A DNA stretch of 16,782 nucleotides. Origin: Bryobacterales bacterium. GTDB taxonomy: Bacteria > Acidobacteriota > Terriglobia > Bryobacterales > Bryobacteraceae. Of the stretch, positions 7,376 to 14,377 are shown one piece after another. The DNA lies in assembly GCA_016789785.1 (NCBI GenBank), contig JAEUQE010000206.1, positions 1-16,782 of the forward strand, read 5' to 3'. The notes under the pieces were generated by a model. That model searched no databases. It was not told the origin of the DNA and was given only the letters and a program-made list of their open reading frames with translations. The translations under genes and the position numbers were made by a program. Each line of letters opens with the position of its first letter. Position 1 is the first letter of the stretch.

Positions 7376-8767
7376 CTATCGCTTGAGTTCGACGCGAAGG
7401 TAGCGGCTGAGCGGCGGTGTCCCTCGATCGCGGACGCGCAGGACGATGGAGATGGACTGCGGCAGTTCGCCTTGCTTCGGCACATGCAGCACGGCGCGGC
7501 CGCCGTTGATCGCCTCAATTCGAAGTGAGCCCGGCGCCGGAGGATAGATGCTCCAATCGAAGTCGAGTGCATCGCCATCGGGATCGACGGAACCGCTCGC
7601 GTCAAACCGGTGGATCGCACTGTGGCGCAGCATCGCGGAACCGCTGCCCAAGACGCGGACAACGGGCGGATGATTCGCCTCTTTCGGAGGCCGCAGGCAC
7701 CAGTCGAGCCGTGCCTGCATCTCGTTCTGGAAATCACTGCGCCAGCGATAGACGGCACTCATGCGAGGATCGGGATCGTCTGGCGCTGCGTCGCCATCGG
7801 CTGCATCGGTCCATCGCAGACGGCGTGTGCCGACGGGATTCATGCGTCCACCCCAACCACCCAGTTCAGGCCGGTCCGGCATGTTCAGGCCGTTGGGAAA
7901 CAGAAACAGGAAGCTTGGAGTGTCGCCTTCCTTCACGCCCTGTACGGGGCCAAGTGTACGGGCCCAGATGTCGCCGCCCTTGTAATTCGGATACAGCGCA
8001 CCCAACGGGCCGTGGCCCTCATTCACATGCGTGGTGACCCATTGCGCGGATACCAGCGATGAGTCGCCGGCACGATACATTCCGCGGATTCCGTGGTTGC
8101 GGGTGATATAAAACAAATCGGGCCATTCCTGTTTGATGACGGTGCCGGTGGAATCCTGATCGTAGATGGAGTGAACGCGAAGCTTGCTTGCGAAGGCCAA
8201 TTGTTGCGCGGGGCTGCGATCGTGGCGAACGCGCCAGAGTGCTTGCGCGAGATCCGCGCTGCCGCCCCAGATCAGCACCCACAGCGGGCGAGGATCGGGC
8301 TTGTCCGCGACTTCGATCAACCATTGCGATCCTGCAGTGTCTTTGCCATCGCCGACACTTTCGGAATACGGTGTTTCGGGCCCTGCCACCGGCTGACCGG
8401 CCTTCACCACTGCACGAAGCGCGGAAGGCTGCGGAAATCGCCGGTCGTGCAGCAGGAGGTTGCGATGCACGCTTGCGTAGGCATCAATGGCCTGCAGGGC
8501 GAGTTCGGGACGAACCACTTGTCCGTGACGCATGTTCGAAGATGCGACGATGCCCTCAATGTCGAATTCGGTGGAGTGGAGAAGCAGCCGGATCAACGAT
8601 TGTCCATCGTCGGGCTCACGAACGCCCGCAGTGAGGCTGCTGATATCCGTAAGTACAAAGATGCGCGGGCGCTGTGCGAGCGCGAGCGCCGGGGTCAGAA
8701 GCGATAGCAGTGCGGCAAGACGCGCGATGCTATTTCGGATGAATCGGTTTGGCTCGTTCGCGTACAT
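7376..8767 (-). CDS. Exported DUF1593 / Sde0182-type protein (nucleoside-hydrolase-like fold)
   Basis: 463 residues from the chosen ATG at 8767. The frame is open upstream to 8827, but the extra 20 residues would sit deeper inside the PIG-L gene and precede the signal peptide. A hydrophobic segment (about 14-31, ending LALAQ) is a Sec signal. The mature start RPRIFVLTDI, then EPDDGQSLIRLL (51-62) and STEFDIEGIVASS (65-77), match the N-terminal nucleoside-hydrolase-like domain of DUF1593. The middle holds WGGSADLAQAL (167-177). The C-terminal part has a beta-sandwich-like region with FDASGSVDPDGDALDFDW (388-405), as in the Sde0182 C-terminal domain. Family members are linked to plant-polysaccharide or carbohydrate binding and degradation, but the reaction is not established. 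The first 38 bp overlap the PIG-L gene upstream, which suggests translational coupling. Confidence 0.85.
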   Translation of the reverse strand: MYANEPNRFIRNSIARLAALLSLLTPALALAQRPRIFVLTDISSLTAGVREPDDGQSLIRLLLHSTEFDIEGIVASSNMRHGQVVRPELALQAIDAYASVHRNLLLHDRRFPQPSALRAVVKAGQPVAGPETPYSESVGDGKDTAGSQWLIEVADKPDPRPLWVLIWGGSADLAQALWRVRHDRSPAQQLAFASKLRVHSIYDQDSTGTVIKQEWPDLFYITRNHGIRGMYRAGDSSLVSAQWVTTHVNEGHGPLGALYPNYKGGDIWARTLGPVQGVKEGDTPSFLFLFPNGLNMPDRPELGGWGGRMNPVGTRRLRWTDAADGDAAPDDPDPRMSAVYRWRSDFQNEMQARLDWCLRPPKEANHPPVVRVLGSGSAMLRHSAIHRFDASGSVDPDGDALDFDWSIYPPAPGSLRIEAINGGRAVLHVPKQGELPQSISIVLRVRDRGTPPLSRYLRVELKR

Positions 8768-9629
8768 GCTCGGGAATGCGATCGCCTGCGCCATGATAGT
8801 TGAACTCCTCACCATAGCGGAAACCATGCTTCTGTCCGATCGTTTCGGCGAGTTCCTCGACGTAGGCGCGGACGAGGGCTCCGATCGACGCCCGATCCAG
8901 CACGTTCAGCAGCGGCGACGGCTTGCCGGCGAGTTCGAGCCGATGCTTCACGTCGACTGCGTAGCGCCGGTTCGCCGTTTCGAGCTTTTGCAGCGCGGCA
9001 ACTTTTAAGTGAATGTGCTTGGTGATGTCGACAGGCCGGAACTTCGCCGCGTTGTGTCCGCCTTCGCCGGGACGGTAGGGACGGTTGGGCGCGTAGTAGT
9101 AGGTCTCGGGCACACCCACGGGATCAAGACCCATCTTCGTGAACTCCTCGCCGACATAGCGCCCTGCGCCATAGGAGAACTCCTCGGCGGGGCGTGCCGT
9201 GAAGAAGTGGTCCCAATCCGGCTCATAGTGAATCCAGGGATCGGGATGAAAGATGATCCGCGGTTTGTAGTGGCGCACGAGGCCGAAGATCTGATTGCGG
9301 ATTTCGTTGCTCGACACCTGGCCGAGTTCGCCGCTCTTGTGATTCAGCAGGAACACTTCACGAATGCCGAGCATGCGCGCGGCTTCGTCGCCCTCACGGT
9401 TGTTGGCAAGCCGCGTATCGGCGGGGCTGAGGCCGACGGAGTTCTTCTCATCGTTGCCCACCTGGACCACGTTGACCGTGTAGCCTTGCGAGATCAGCGC
9501 GGCAAGTGTTCCGCCCGCGGCCATCAGATAGCCGCCCGGCGTGGATGTGATGACAAGAACGCTCTTCTGGGGCTGCGCCGCGGCAAGGAACGGCAACACG
9601 AGCACGGCAATGAAACGTGATGGGCCCAT
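8730..9629 (-). CDS. Exported PIG-L-family protein lacking the first metal-binding motif
   Basis: 299 residues with a short Sec signal (MGPSRFIAVLVLPFLAAAQ). It is homologous along its length to PIG-L (LmbE) N-deacetylases: the VLVI strand, AAGGTLAALISQGY (37-50), VGNDEK (57-62), an LGIREV helix (87-92), and an HPDPWIHYEPDWDH segment (128-141) corresponding to the second metal-site region. However, the canonical A-H-P-D-D-E that supplies the first His and Asp ligands reads S-T-P-G-G-Y (29-34), so zinc binding and catalysis in the usual way seem unlikely. The second region still has His134 and His141. It is divergently transcribed from the intact PIG-L gene, 57 bp apart, and overlaps the DUF1593 gene downstream. 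It is either a pseudoenzyme or partner subunit, or an altered hydrolase. Confidence 0.85.
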   Translation of the reverse strand: MGPSRFIAVLVLPFLAAAQPQKSVLVITSTPGGYLMAAGGTLAALISQGYTVNVVQVGNDEKNSVGLSPADTRLANNREGDEAARMLGIREVFLLNHKSGELGQVSSNEIRNQIFGLVRHYKPRIIFHPDPWIHYEPDWDHFFTARPAEEFSYGAGRYVGEEFTKMGLDPVGVPETYYYAPNRPYRPGEGGHNAAKFRPVDITKHIHLKVAALQKLETANRRYAVDVKHRLELAGKPSPLLNVLDRASIGALVRAYVEELAETIGQKHGFRYGEEFNYHGAGDRIPEHVRERAKPIHPK

Positions 9630-9686
9630 TCGAAAAGGCTCAGTCTATCATCATGCCGCCGTGATATCCTAGCCTGCATTCCCGCG

Positions 9687-10634
9687 ATGCGCACAATGAA
9701 ACGGAAGCACCGAGTGTTTGCATGGATCGGCATCATGCTCTGTCTGCTTCCGTGCGTGGCGATGGCCGAGCTGCCGTTGCGGAAGCTTCCGCCGGGCAAG
9801 ACCGTGTTCGTTCTGCAGCCGCATCACGACGATCACACAACGGATCATGGCATGGGCGGTCTGATCGCGCGCTTTGTGGACGAGGGATACCACGTCTATT
9901 ACCTGCGTGCTTCCAACGATGAAAAAGATGGGACGCGCCTGCCGGCGGAGAACGACAACATCAATCATCGCGAGTCCGTTGCGGCGGCGAAGGTGCTGGG
10001 CATGAAGGAAGTGATCAGCCTGAACTGGCGCAACGATTACACCGCGCCGATTCCGCTGAATGAGCTACGCGCGCAAATCATCTTTCTGATTCGTAAGTAC
10101 AAGCCCGAGATCGTCATCGGGCACAATCCATGGGAGCACTATCAGAAGAATCCAGACCATCGCAACGTGGGGCGTGCCATGGCCGAAGCCTACTGGCTGG
10201 CGGGCTACGCGACCGTGCATCCGGAGCACTTCAAGCTCGGCGTGGAGCCGCATGCCGCGTCGTATCTGATCGGCAAGGCGCGACTCGATTGGGGGCTCGG
10301 ACACACGCCGAATGCCATGTTTGAGTTGAATGCGGAGCAAGTGCGCCGCAAGCAGATCGCCTATCACACGCATCGCAACGTGTATGCGAATCCCGCGAGT
10401 GCGAGGGCGCTGCGTGCGGAGTTGGCGAAGCAAGGTCTGCATGTGCCGGAATGGGCCGCGCTGGATGATCAGGAAGCGGCGGTTCAGATGGAGGCTTGGC
10501 ACATGGAGTGGATCTCGCGCAAACGTGGACGCGAAGCCGGGGTCGAGTTCGCGGAGGACTACTATTTCATGGATGAGTTCGATCATCTTCCAGGCCTCAA
10601 GGCTTACTTGAAGGAAGAGGTCCGCAAGCGATGA
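9687..10634 (+). CDS. Exported PIG-L (LmbE)-family N-deacetylase, active site intact
   Basis: 315 residues. A positively charged N-terminus and hydrophobic core (about 10-27, ending VAMAE) form a Sec signal. The metal site is present: PHHDDH (45-50) stands where the family has HPDDE, and HNPWEHYQKNPDH (146-158) supplies the distal His. These enzymes are zinc-dependent and usually remove N-acetyl groups from GlcNAc or related amino sugars (GlcNAc-PI, mycothiol precursors, diacetylchitobiose). A periplasmic location argues for an extracellular glycan or antibiotic-like substrate. The start may instead be the ATG at 9696 (MKRKHRV); neither has a clear ribosome site. Its stop overlaps the next gene's ATG (ATGA at 10631-10634), so the two are very probably translationally coupled and may form a complex. 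Confidence 0.9.
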   Translation: MRTMKRKHRVFAWIGIMLCLLPCVAMAELPLRKLPPGKTVFVLQPHHDDHTTDHGMGGLIARFVDEGYHVYYLRASNDEKDGTRLPAENDNINHRESVAAAKVLGMKEVISLNWRNDYTAPIPLNELRAQIIFLIRKYKPEIVIGHNPWEHYQKNPDHRNVGRAMAEAYWLAGYATVHPEHFKLGVEPHAASYLIGKARLDWGLGHTPNAMFELNAEQVRRKQIAYHTHRNVYANPASARALRAELAKQGLHVPEWAALDDQEAAVQMEAWHMEWISRKRGREAGVEFAEDYYFMDEFDHLPGLKAYLKEEVRKR

Positions 10635-11512
10635 AGATTCGGAGTGCAGTGCTGCTGTTGGCTGCATGCGCGGCATTGTGTGGACAGCAGAGGGTGCTGG
10701 TGATCTCGGCGGATACTCCGGATGTGTTGCTTGCGGCTGGCGGCACACTTGCGGCGATGGCTTCCAAAGGCGCGGAGATTCGTTTGATTCGGGTGACGAA
10801 TGATGAGAAGGACGCGTGGGATCTGCGGCCGGAAGAGGCTGCGCTGCGCAGCCGTGAGGAGAGCGAAGCGGCTGCCAAGGTGCTCGGTATCCGCGAAGTG
10901 ATCTCCATGGGCTATCGCGCGGGGGAACTCGCGGATGTCCCGTTCACGACGTTGCGCGACCGGCTGATGGTCTACATCCGGCACTATCGTCCCGCGGTGC
11001 TGTTCCTCCCGAATCCGTACATGGAGTATGACCGCGTGCTCGATCGCTTCTACACGGGACGCGCAGCCGAGGATGCATGGCGCGCCGCGTCGATTGAGAA
11101 CTATCTCCCACCGCTCACACAGAGTGGATTGAAGCCGCATCTCACCGCGGAGATCTATTACTACGCGCAGCCGCTGGATCCGCTGCGCCGCAGGGCTGAG
11201 AGTACCGCAACCTTTGTGCCGCAGCCGAAAGTGATGGACATCTCCGCGACGATGGAGACGAAGCTGCGCGCGGTGCGGGCCATGATGACCAGCAATCAAT
11301 CGATGGCGATGCGATTGAAGGCTCGTTTGGAAGCAAGCGGACGGCGTCTGCCGCTTTTGGAAACCGTGCACGCGGCATCGATCCAGAAGCTTGTGGAAGA
11401 GAACGTACGAGGGCTTGCGAAGGTGAGCGCCGAGGGTACCGCGCATATGGCAGCCGAGGAGTTTCACCATGCGGGTGTCGAGTTCCGTATTCCGCGAAAG
11501 TATCGCGAGTGA
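10631..11512 (+). CDS. Exported PIG-L-family pseudoenzyme (both metal motifs lost)
   Basis: 293 residues with a Sec signal (MKIRSAVLLLAACAALCGQ). The fold signature is clear: the VLVIS strand, LLAAGGTLAAMASKG (33-47), VTNDEK (55-60), SEAAAKVLGIREV (78-90) and YYYAQ (176-180). It is closer to the minus-strand copy at 8730-9629 than to its immediate neighbour. The HPDD position reads D-T-P-D (28-31) and the distal motif reads LPNPYMEYDRVLDRF (126-140), with no histidine where the intact copy has HNPWEHY...DH. None of the expected histidine ligands remains. The reading frame is clean and uses good codons, so this is maintained as a protein and is not a decayed gene. A regulatory, binding or heterodimer role with the upstream coupled deacetylase is inferred. 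Confidence 0.85.
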   Translation: MKIRSAVLLLAACAALCGQQRVLVISADTPDVLLAAGGTLAAMASKGAEIRLIRVTNDEKDAWDLRPEEAALRSREESEAAAKVLGIREVISMGYRAGELADVPFTTLRDRLMVYIRHYRPAVLFLPNPYMEYDRVLDRFYTGRAAEDAWRAASIENYLPPLTQSGLKPHLTAEIYYYAQPLDPLRRRAESTATFVPQPKVMDISATMETKLRAVRAMMTSNQSMAMRLKARLEASGRRLPLLETVHAASIQKLVEENVRGLAKVSAEGTAHMAAEEFHHAGVEFRIPRKYRE

Positions 11513-11525
11513 GACAGTGATGCAC

Positions 11526-11532
11526 AAAGGAG
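11526..11532 (+). promoter_or_regulatory. Ribosome binding site of the SelA-like gene
   Basis: AAAGGAG lies 7 nt before ATG 11540. It fixes this start and supports independent efficient initiation after the 27-bp gap from the PIG-L pseudoenzyme. Confidence 0.75.
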
Positions 11533-11539
11533 TACTGCG

Positions 11540-13096
11540 ATGAACAAGCGATGGAAGCGCGGCTGGAATCGCCGTGAGATGTTCCAGGCTGGAGGTGCGG
11601 CGGCGCTGGCTGGGCCACTTTCCATGCCAGTGTTGGCTGCACCAGCGGCGAGCCCGAGTCCGAATGTTTATCAGCAACTCGGGGTGCGTCCGTTCATCAA
11701 CACCACGGCGACGCTGACCATCAACGGTGGTTCGCGCATGTTGCCCGAGGTGGTCGCGGCGATCGAACAGGCTTCGCAGTTCCACGTCAATCTGGAAGAG
11801 TTGATGGAGCGGGCAGGCGCGCGTCTTGCGGAACTGCTGAAGGTGGAATGGGGGCTTGTGACGTCGGGAGCGGCCGCGGCACTCATGCACGCGACGGCGG
11901 CGTGTATCGCCGGCGCGGATCCCGAGAAGATGCAGCAACTGCCGGATTTGCGGGGGCTGAAGAATCAGGTGATCATGCCGAAGGAGTCGCGGAACGTGTA
12001 CGATCATGCGACTCGTTCCCTGGGCGTTGAGATTGTGGAGGTGGACTCTGCCGCCGAACTGGAGTCGGCGATTGGTCCTCGCACCGCGATGATTCAGATT
12101 CTTGGCGTGCACTTCGGGAGCGCGCGTTTTGGTCTGCCGGAAGTGGCGCCGATTGCGAAGAAGGCGGGGATCCCGATTCTGGTGGATGCCGCGGCTGACT
12201 ATCTGATCGTGCCGAATCCTTACATCGCGCTCGGTGCGGATCTGGTGGCGTACAGCGGTGGCAAGATTCTTCGAGGGCCGCAGACGGCGGGGCTACTTGT
12301 GGGACGCAAGGATCTGGTGAAGGCTGCCTGGGTGAACAGCGCTCCTCATCATGCGATTGGGCGTCCAGCGAAGGTGAGCAAGGAAGAGATCGCCGGCATG
12401 CTGGTTGCGGTGGATGCGTTCGTCAACCGTCGCGAGATGAAGGCGGAGTTTCGCGAATGGGAATCGTGGTACGCGCATATCTCGGAGCGCATCACGCAGG
12501 TGGCCGGCGTTACCACGAAGGTGGTTGGTCCGCAGCGTGGCGGCCCGTTCCCAACGCTGCATGTATCGTGGGAACCGTCACGGATCGGGCTGACGGCAGG
12601 TGAGGTCGGCAAGCTATTGCTGGATGGCGAGCCGCGCATTATGTCGCACGCTTCGGGCAACGGGCATACGTTCGTGATTCGCCCGGTCGCGATGCGGCCG
12701 GAAGATCACAAGGCGGTGGCGGAGCGGCTGGTGCAGATCTTCCGCGCGGCTCCGAAGGGCATCGCGAAGCATACGCCGAGTGCGCCGGCTGCTGATTTGA
12801 CGGGCCGCTGGGATGTCACGGTGCAGTATGAATCGGGATCGGCGGAGCACAAGTTGTTTCTCACGGCGAAGGGGAACAAGGTGAGTGGCACGCATCGGGG
12901 CTGGGCTTATGAAGGTGACCTCAGTGGCGAGATCGATGGTGATAAGGTGCGGCTGCAATCGGGCATGCCGGTTGGCGGGCAGAGTCTTTCGTTCGCCTTC
13001 ACGGGCGCTGTTTCCGGCGATCGCATGTCCGGTGAATTGAATCTCGGCGAATATGGGCGAGCGAAGTGGACGGCTCGCCGTCATGGAGCAGCTTAG
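11540..13096 (+). CDS. Exported SelA-like PLP-dependent enzyme with C-terminal beta-rich domain
   Basis: 518 residues. The leader NRREMFQAGGAAALAG (10-24) followed by a hydrophobic stretch and ALA-type cleavage is Tat-like, consistent with export of a PLP-loaded protein. Residues about 42-405 match the SelA / D-glucosaminate-6-phosphate ammonia-lyase-like branch of fold type I PLP enzymes: TSGAAAALMHA (108-118) for phosphate binding, ILVDAAAD (213-220; Asp216 at the pyridine N), and YSGGKILRGPQTAGLLVGRKDL (238-259) with Lys242 as the Schiff-base lysine, then GRPAKVSKEEIAG (274-286). Residues about 418-514 form a separate beta-rich, barrel-like domain (LTGRWDVTV ... GNKVSGT ... GDRMSGEL ... 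WTARR). An amino-sugar-acid or amino-acid lyase activity in the periplasm is plausible; the substrate is unknown. Selenocysteine synthesis is very unlikely because the protein is exported. Confidence 0.85.
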   Translation: MNKRWKRGWNRREMFQAGGAAALAGPLSMPVLAAPAASPSPNVYQQLGVRPFINTTATLTINGGSRMLPEVVAAIEQASQFHVNLEELMERAGARLAELLKVEWGLVTSGAAAALMHATAACIAGADPEKMQQLPDLRGLKNQVIMPKESRNVYDHATRSLGVEIVEVDSAAELESAIGPRTAMIQILGVHFGSARFGLPEVAPIAKKAGIPILVDAAADYLIVPNPYIALGADLVAYSGGKILRGPQTAGLLVGRKDLVKAAWVNSAPHHAIGRPAKVSKEEIAGMLVAVDAFVNRREMKAEFREWESWYAHISERITQVAGVTTKVVGPQRGGPFPTLHVSWEPSRIGLTAGEVGKLLLDGEPRIMSHASGNGHTFVIRPVAMRPEDHKAVAERLVQIFRAAPKGIAKHTPSAPAADLTGRWDVTVQYESGSAEHKLFLTAKGNKVSGTHRGWAYEGDLSGEIDGDKVRLQSGMPVGGQSLSFAFTGAVSGDRMSGELNLGEYGRAKWTARRHGAA

Positions 13097-13099
13097 AAC

Positions 13100-14098
13100 A
13101 TGCTTTGCTGGATGCTCGCGTTGATGACGGTGGTGGCGGCGCAAGGCGCGGAGCATCGCGTGATCAACGAAGTGAACTATCACACGTTCTCGACGGAGCA
13201 TCCGGTGCAGGCGCGCCTTCGCTCCGGAGATCGTGTGATCACGAAGACCGTGGATTCGGCTGGCTTCGATTTGCATGGTGTGCGCCATACGAAGACCCAT
13301 GGCAATCCGCTGACGGGCCCGTTCTTCATTGAGGGCGCGGAGCCGGGCGATGCGATCGTTGTGCAGTTGGAGCGCGTGCGCTTGAACCGGACGTCTGGCT
13401 ATACGGCGTTTCGGGTAGGCGCGGTTACGGACGGCGCTCGTGAGAAGTATGCTCCACCACCTTACGCGGAGGGTGCGGTGCTGCCGGGCCGAACGGACCT
13501 GATCCCGTTTGTGATTGATCCGAAGAAAGGCACGGCGCGTCCGAAGGAGAGTCTCAGCAGCAAAGCTGATCTGGAGTTTCGAGCCGTTCCGATGCTTGGG
13601 TGTATTGGTGTCGCGCCGGGTGTTGGGCAAGCGCCGACCTCAGGTCCAGCAGGCGCTTACGGTGGGAACCTCGACTACAAAGAAGTTCGCGAAGGGGCCA
13701 CCGTGATTCTGCCGGTGAGCGTCGCGGGCGCGTATCTCTTCATTGGTGACGGGCATGCGCTGCAGGGCGATGGCGAAGCGGTGGGATCAGGCATAGAGAC
13801 TTCGCTCGATGTGCAGTTCACGGTGATGCTTCGGAAGAACGCGAGGCTGACGGATCCGCGCGTGGAGAACGAGGAGTACATCATCAGTGTCGCGGCGCGG
13901 ACCGCGACGAACAAGTCGTTGAACGATGCGCTGGCACTGGCGAACAGCGACATGCTTCGGTGGCTGGTGGAGGAATATGGCGTTGAACCTGTGGCCGCAC
14001 ACCTGCTGATCGGGCATCAGGCGAAGTACGATGTGGCGGCGTTGAGCGGTGTGATGGCAGTTCGAATTTCGAAGCGGGCGTTGCCGCGGAACCGTTGA
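13100..14098 (+). CDS. Exported acetamidase/formamidase family protein (FmdA/AmdA)
   Basis: 332 residues with a short Sec signal (LALMTVVAAQG at about 6-16). Family features: THGNPLTGPFFIEGAEPGD (66-84), FVIDPKK (137-143), MLGCIGVAPG (165-174) with the conserved Cys168, GGNLDYKEV (188-196), LPVSVAGAYLFIGDGHALQGDGE (204-226, the metal-site region with Asp217 and His219) and a C-terminal HLLIGHQAKYDV. These enzymes hydrolyse formamide, acetamide or other small amides to the acid plus ammonia. The classical ones are cytoplasmic; this one is exported. The gene starts 3 bp after the stop of the SelA-like gene and so belongs to the same transcript. Its job may be to process an amide or acetamide-like product in the same compartment. 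Confidence 0.92.
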   Translation: MLCWMLALMTVVAAQGAEHRVINEVNYHTFSTEHPVQARLRSGDRVITKTVDSAGFDLHGVRHTKTHGNPLTGPFFIEGAEPGDAIVVQLERVRLNRTSGYTAFRVGAVTDGAREKYAPPPYAEGAVLPGRTDLIPFVIDPKKGTARPKESLSSKADLEFRAVPMLGCIGVAPGVGQAPTSGPAGAYGGNLDYKEVREGATVILPVSVAGAYLFIGDGHALQGDGEAVGSGIETSLDVQFTVMLRKNARLTDPRVENEEYIISVAARTATNKSLNDALALANSDMLRWLVEEYGVEPVAAHLLIGHQAKYDVAALSGVMAVRISKRALPRNR

Positions 14099-14361
14099 GG
14101 AGTGTCGCCCATGCCGCCGGAACGTTTTGGGCAACATTCGTTCCGGGGACGATTTGCCGTGATGGCGACGGGCCTGCGAGTGGCTTTGCCGCGGACCCGG
14201 CGTCAGAACGTGCGAGTGTGCCGGGAACGAGCTCGCCGTTACGTGCCGAAGGCTCCATCGGCATCGCCCCTGCCGCCGGAACATTTTGGGCAACATTTGT
14301 TGCGGGGCCATTCTGCCGTTTTTGCGACAGACCTGCGAGTGGCTTCGCCGCGGACCCTGCG
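14099..14361. other. Repeat-bearing spacer between convergent genes
   Basis: 263 bp between the acetamidase and SMP-30 genes, filled almost entirely by a duplicated 114-bp unit with a 45-bp unique spacer. Two plus frames and one minus frame are open across it, because the 159-bp period is a multiple of three. No ribosome site, domain or clear third-position bias supports coding. No strong GC hairpin with a U-run was seen. Confidence 0.6.
14105..14218. repeat. 114-bp repeat unit, copy 1
   Basis: Pairs with 14264-14377 at an offset of exactly 159 bp without gaps; I count 16 mismatches in 114 positions (about 86% identity). It begins TCGCCCATGCCGCCGGAAC and ends GTGCGAGTG. The mismatches fall 7/7/2 over the three phases, so no frame stands out convincingly. 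The copy includes an imperfect inverted pair GGAACG ... CGTTCC around a 14-bp loop that copy 2 does not keep. Confidence 0.85.
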
Positions 14362-14377
14362 TCAGAAGGTGCGAGTG
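14264..14377. repeat. 114-bp repeat unit, copy 2 (runs into the SMP-30 3' end)
   Basis: Second copy, TCGCCCCTGCCGCCGGAAC ... GTGCGAGTG. Its last 16 bp lie inside the SMP-30 coding region and encode that protein's last residues and stop codon. A short palindrome GCAACATTTGTTGC sits at 14290-14303. Too weak for a terminator call. Confidence 0.85.

Noticed and set aside
9630..9686. Divergent promoter between the two PIG-L genes
   Set aside because: A promoter must serve each direction, but the only -10-like hexamer on the plus strand (TATCCT at 9665) lacks a -35, and nothing convincing is seen on the minus strand.
10604..12112. Long minus-strand open frame (about 500 codons) opposite the PIG-L and PLP genes
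   Set aside because: Arg/His/Leu-rich translation with no domain, typical antisense openness of high-GC coding DNA; the plus-strand genes here have clear families.
12614..13630. Minus-strand frame spanning the PLP/acetamidase junction
   Set aside because: Runs across two well-supported plus-strand genes, no ribosome site, low-complexity translation.
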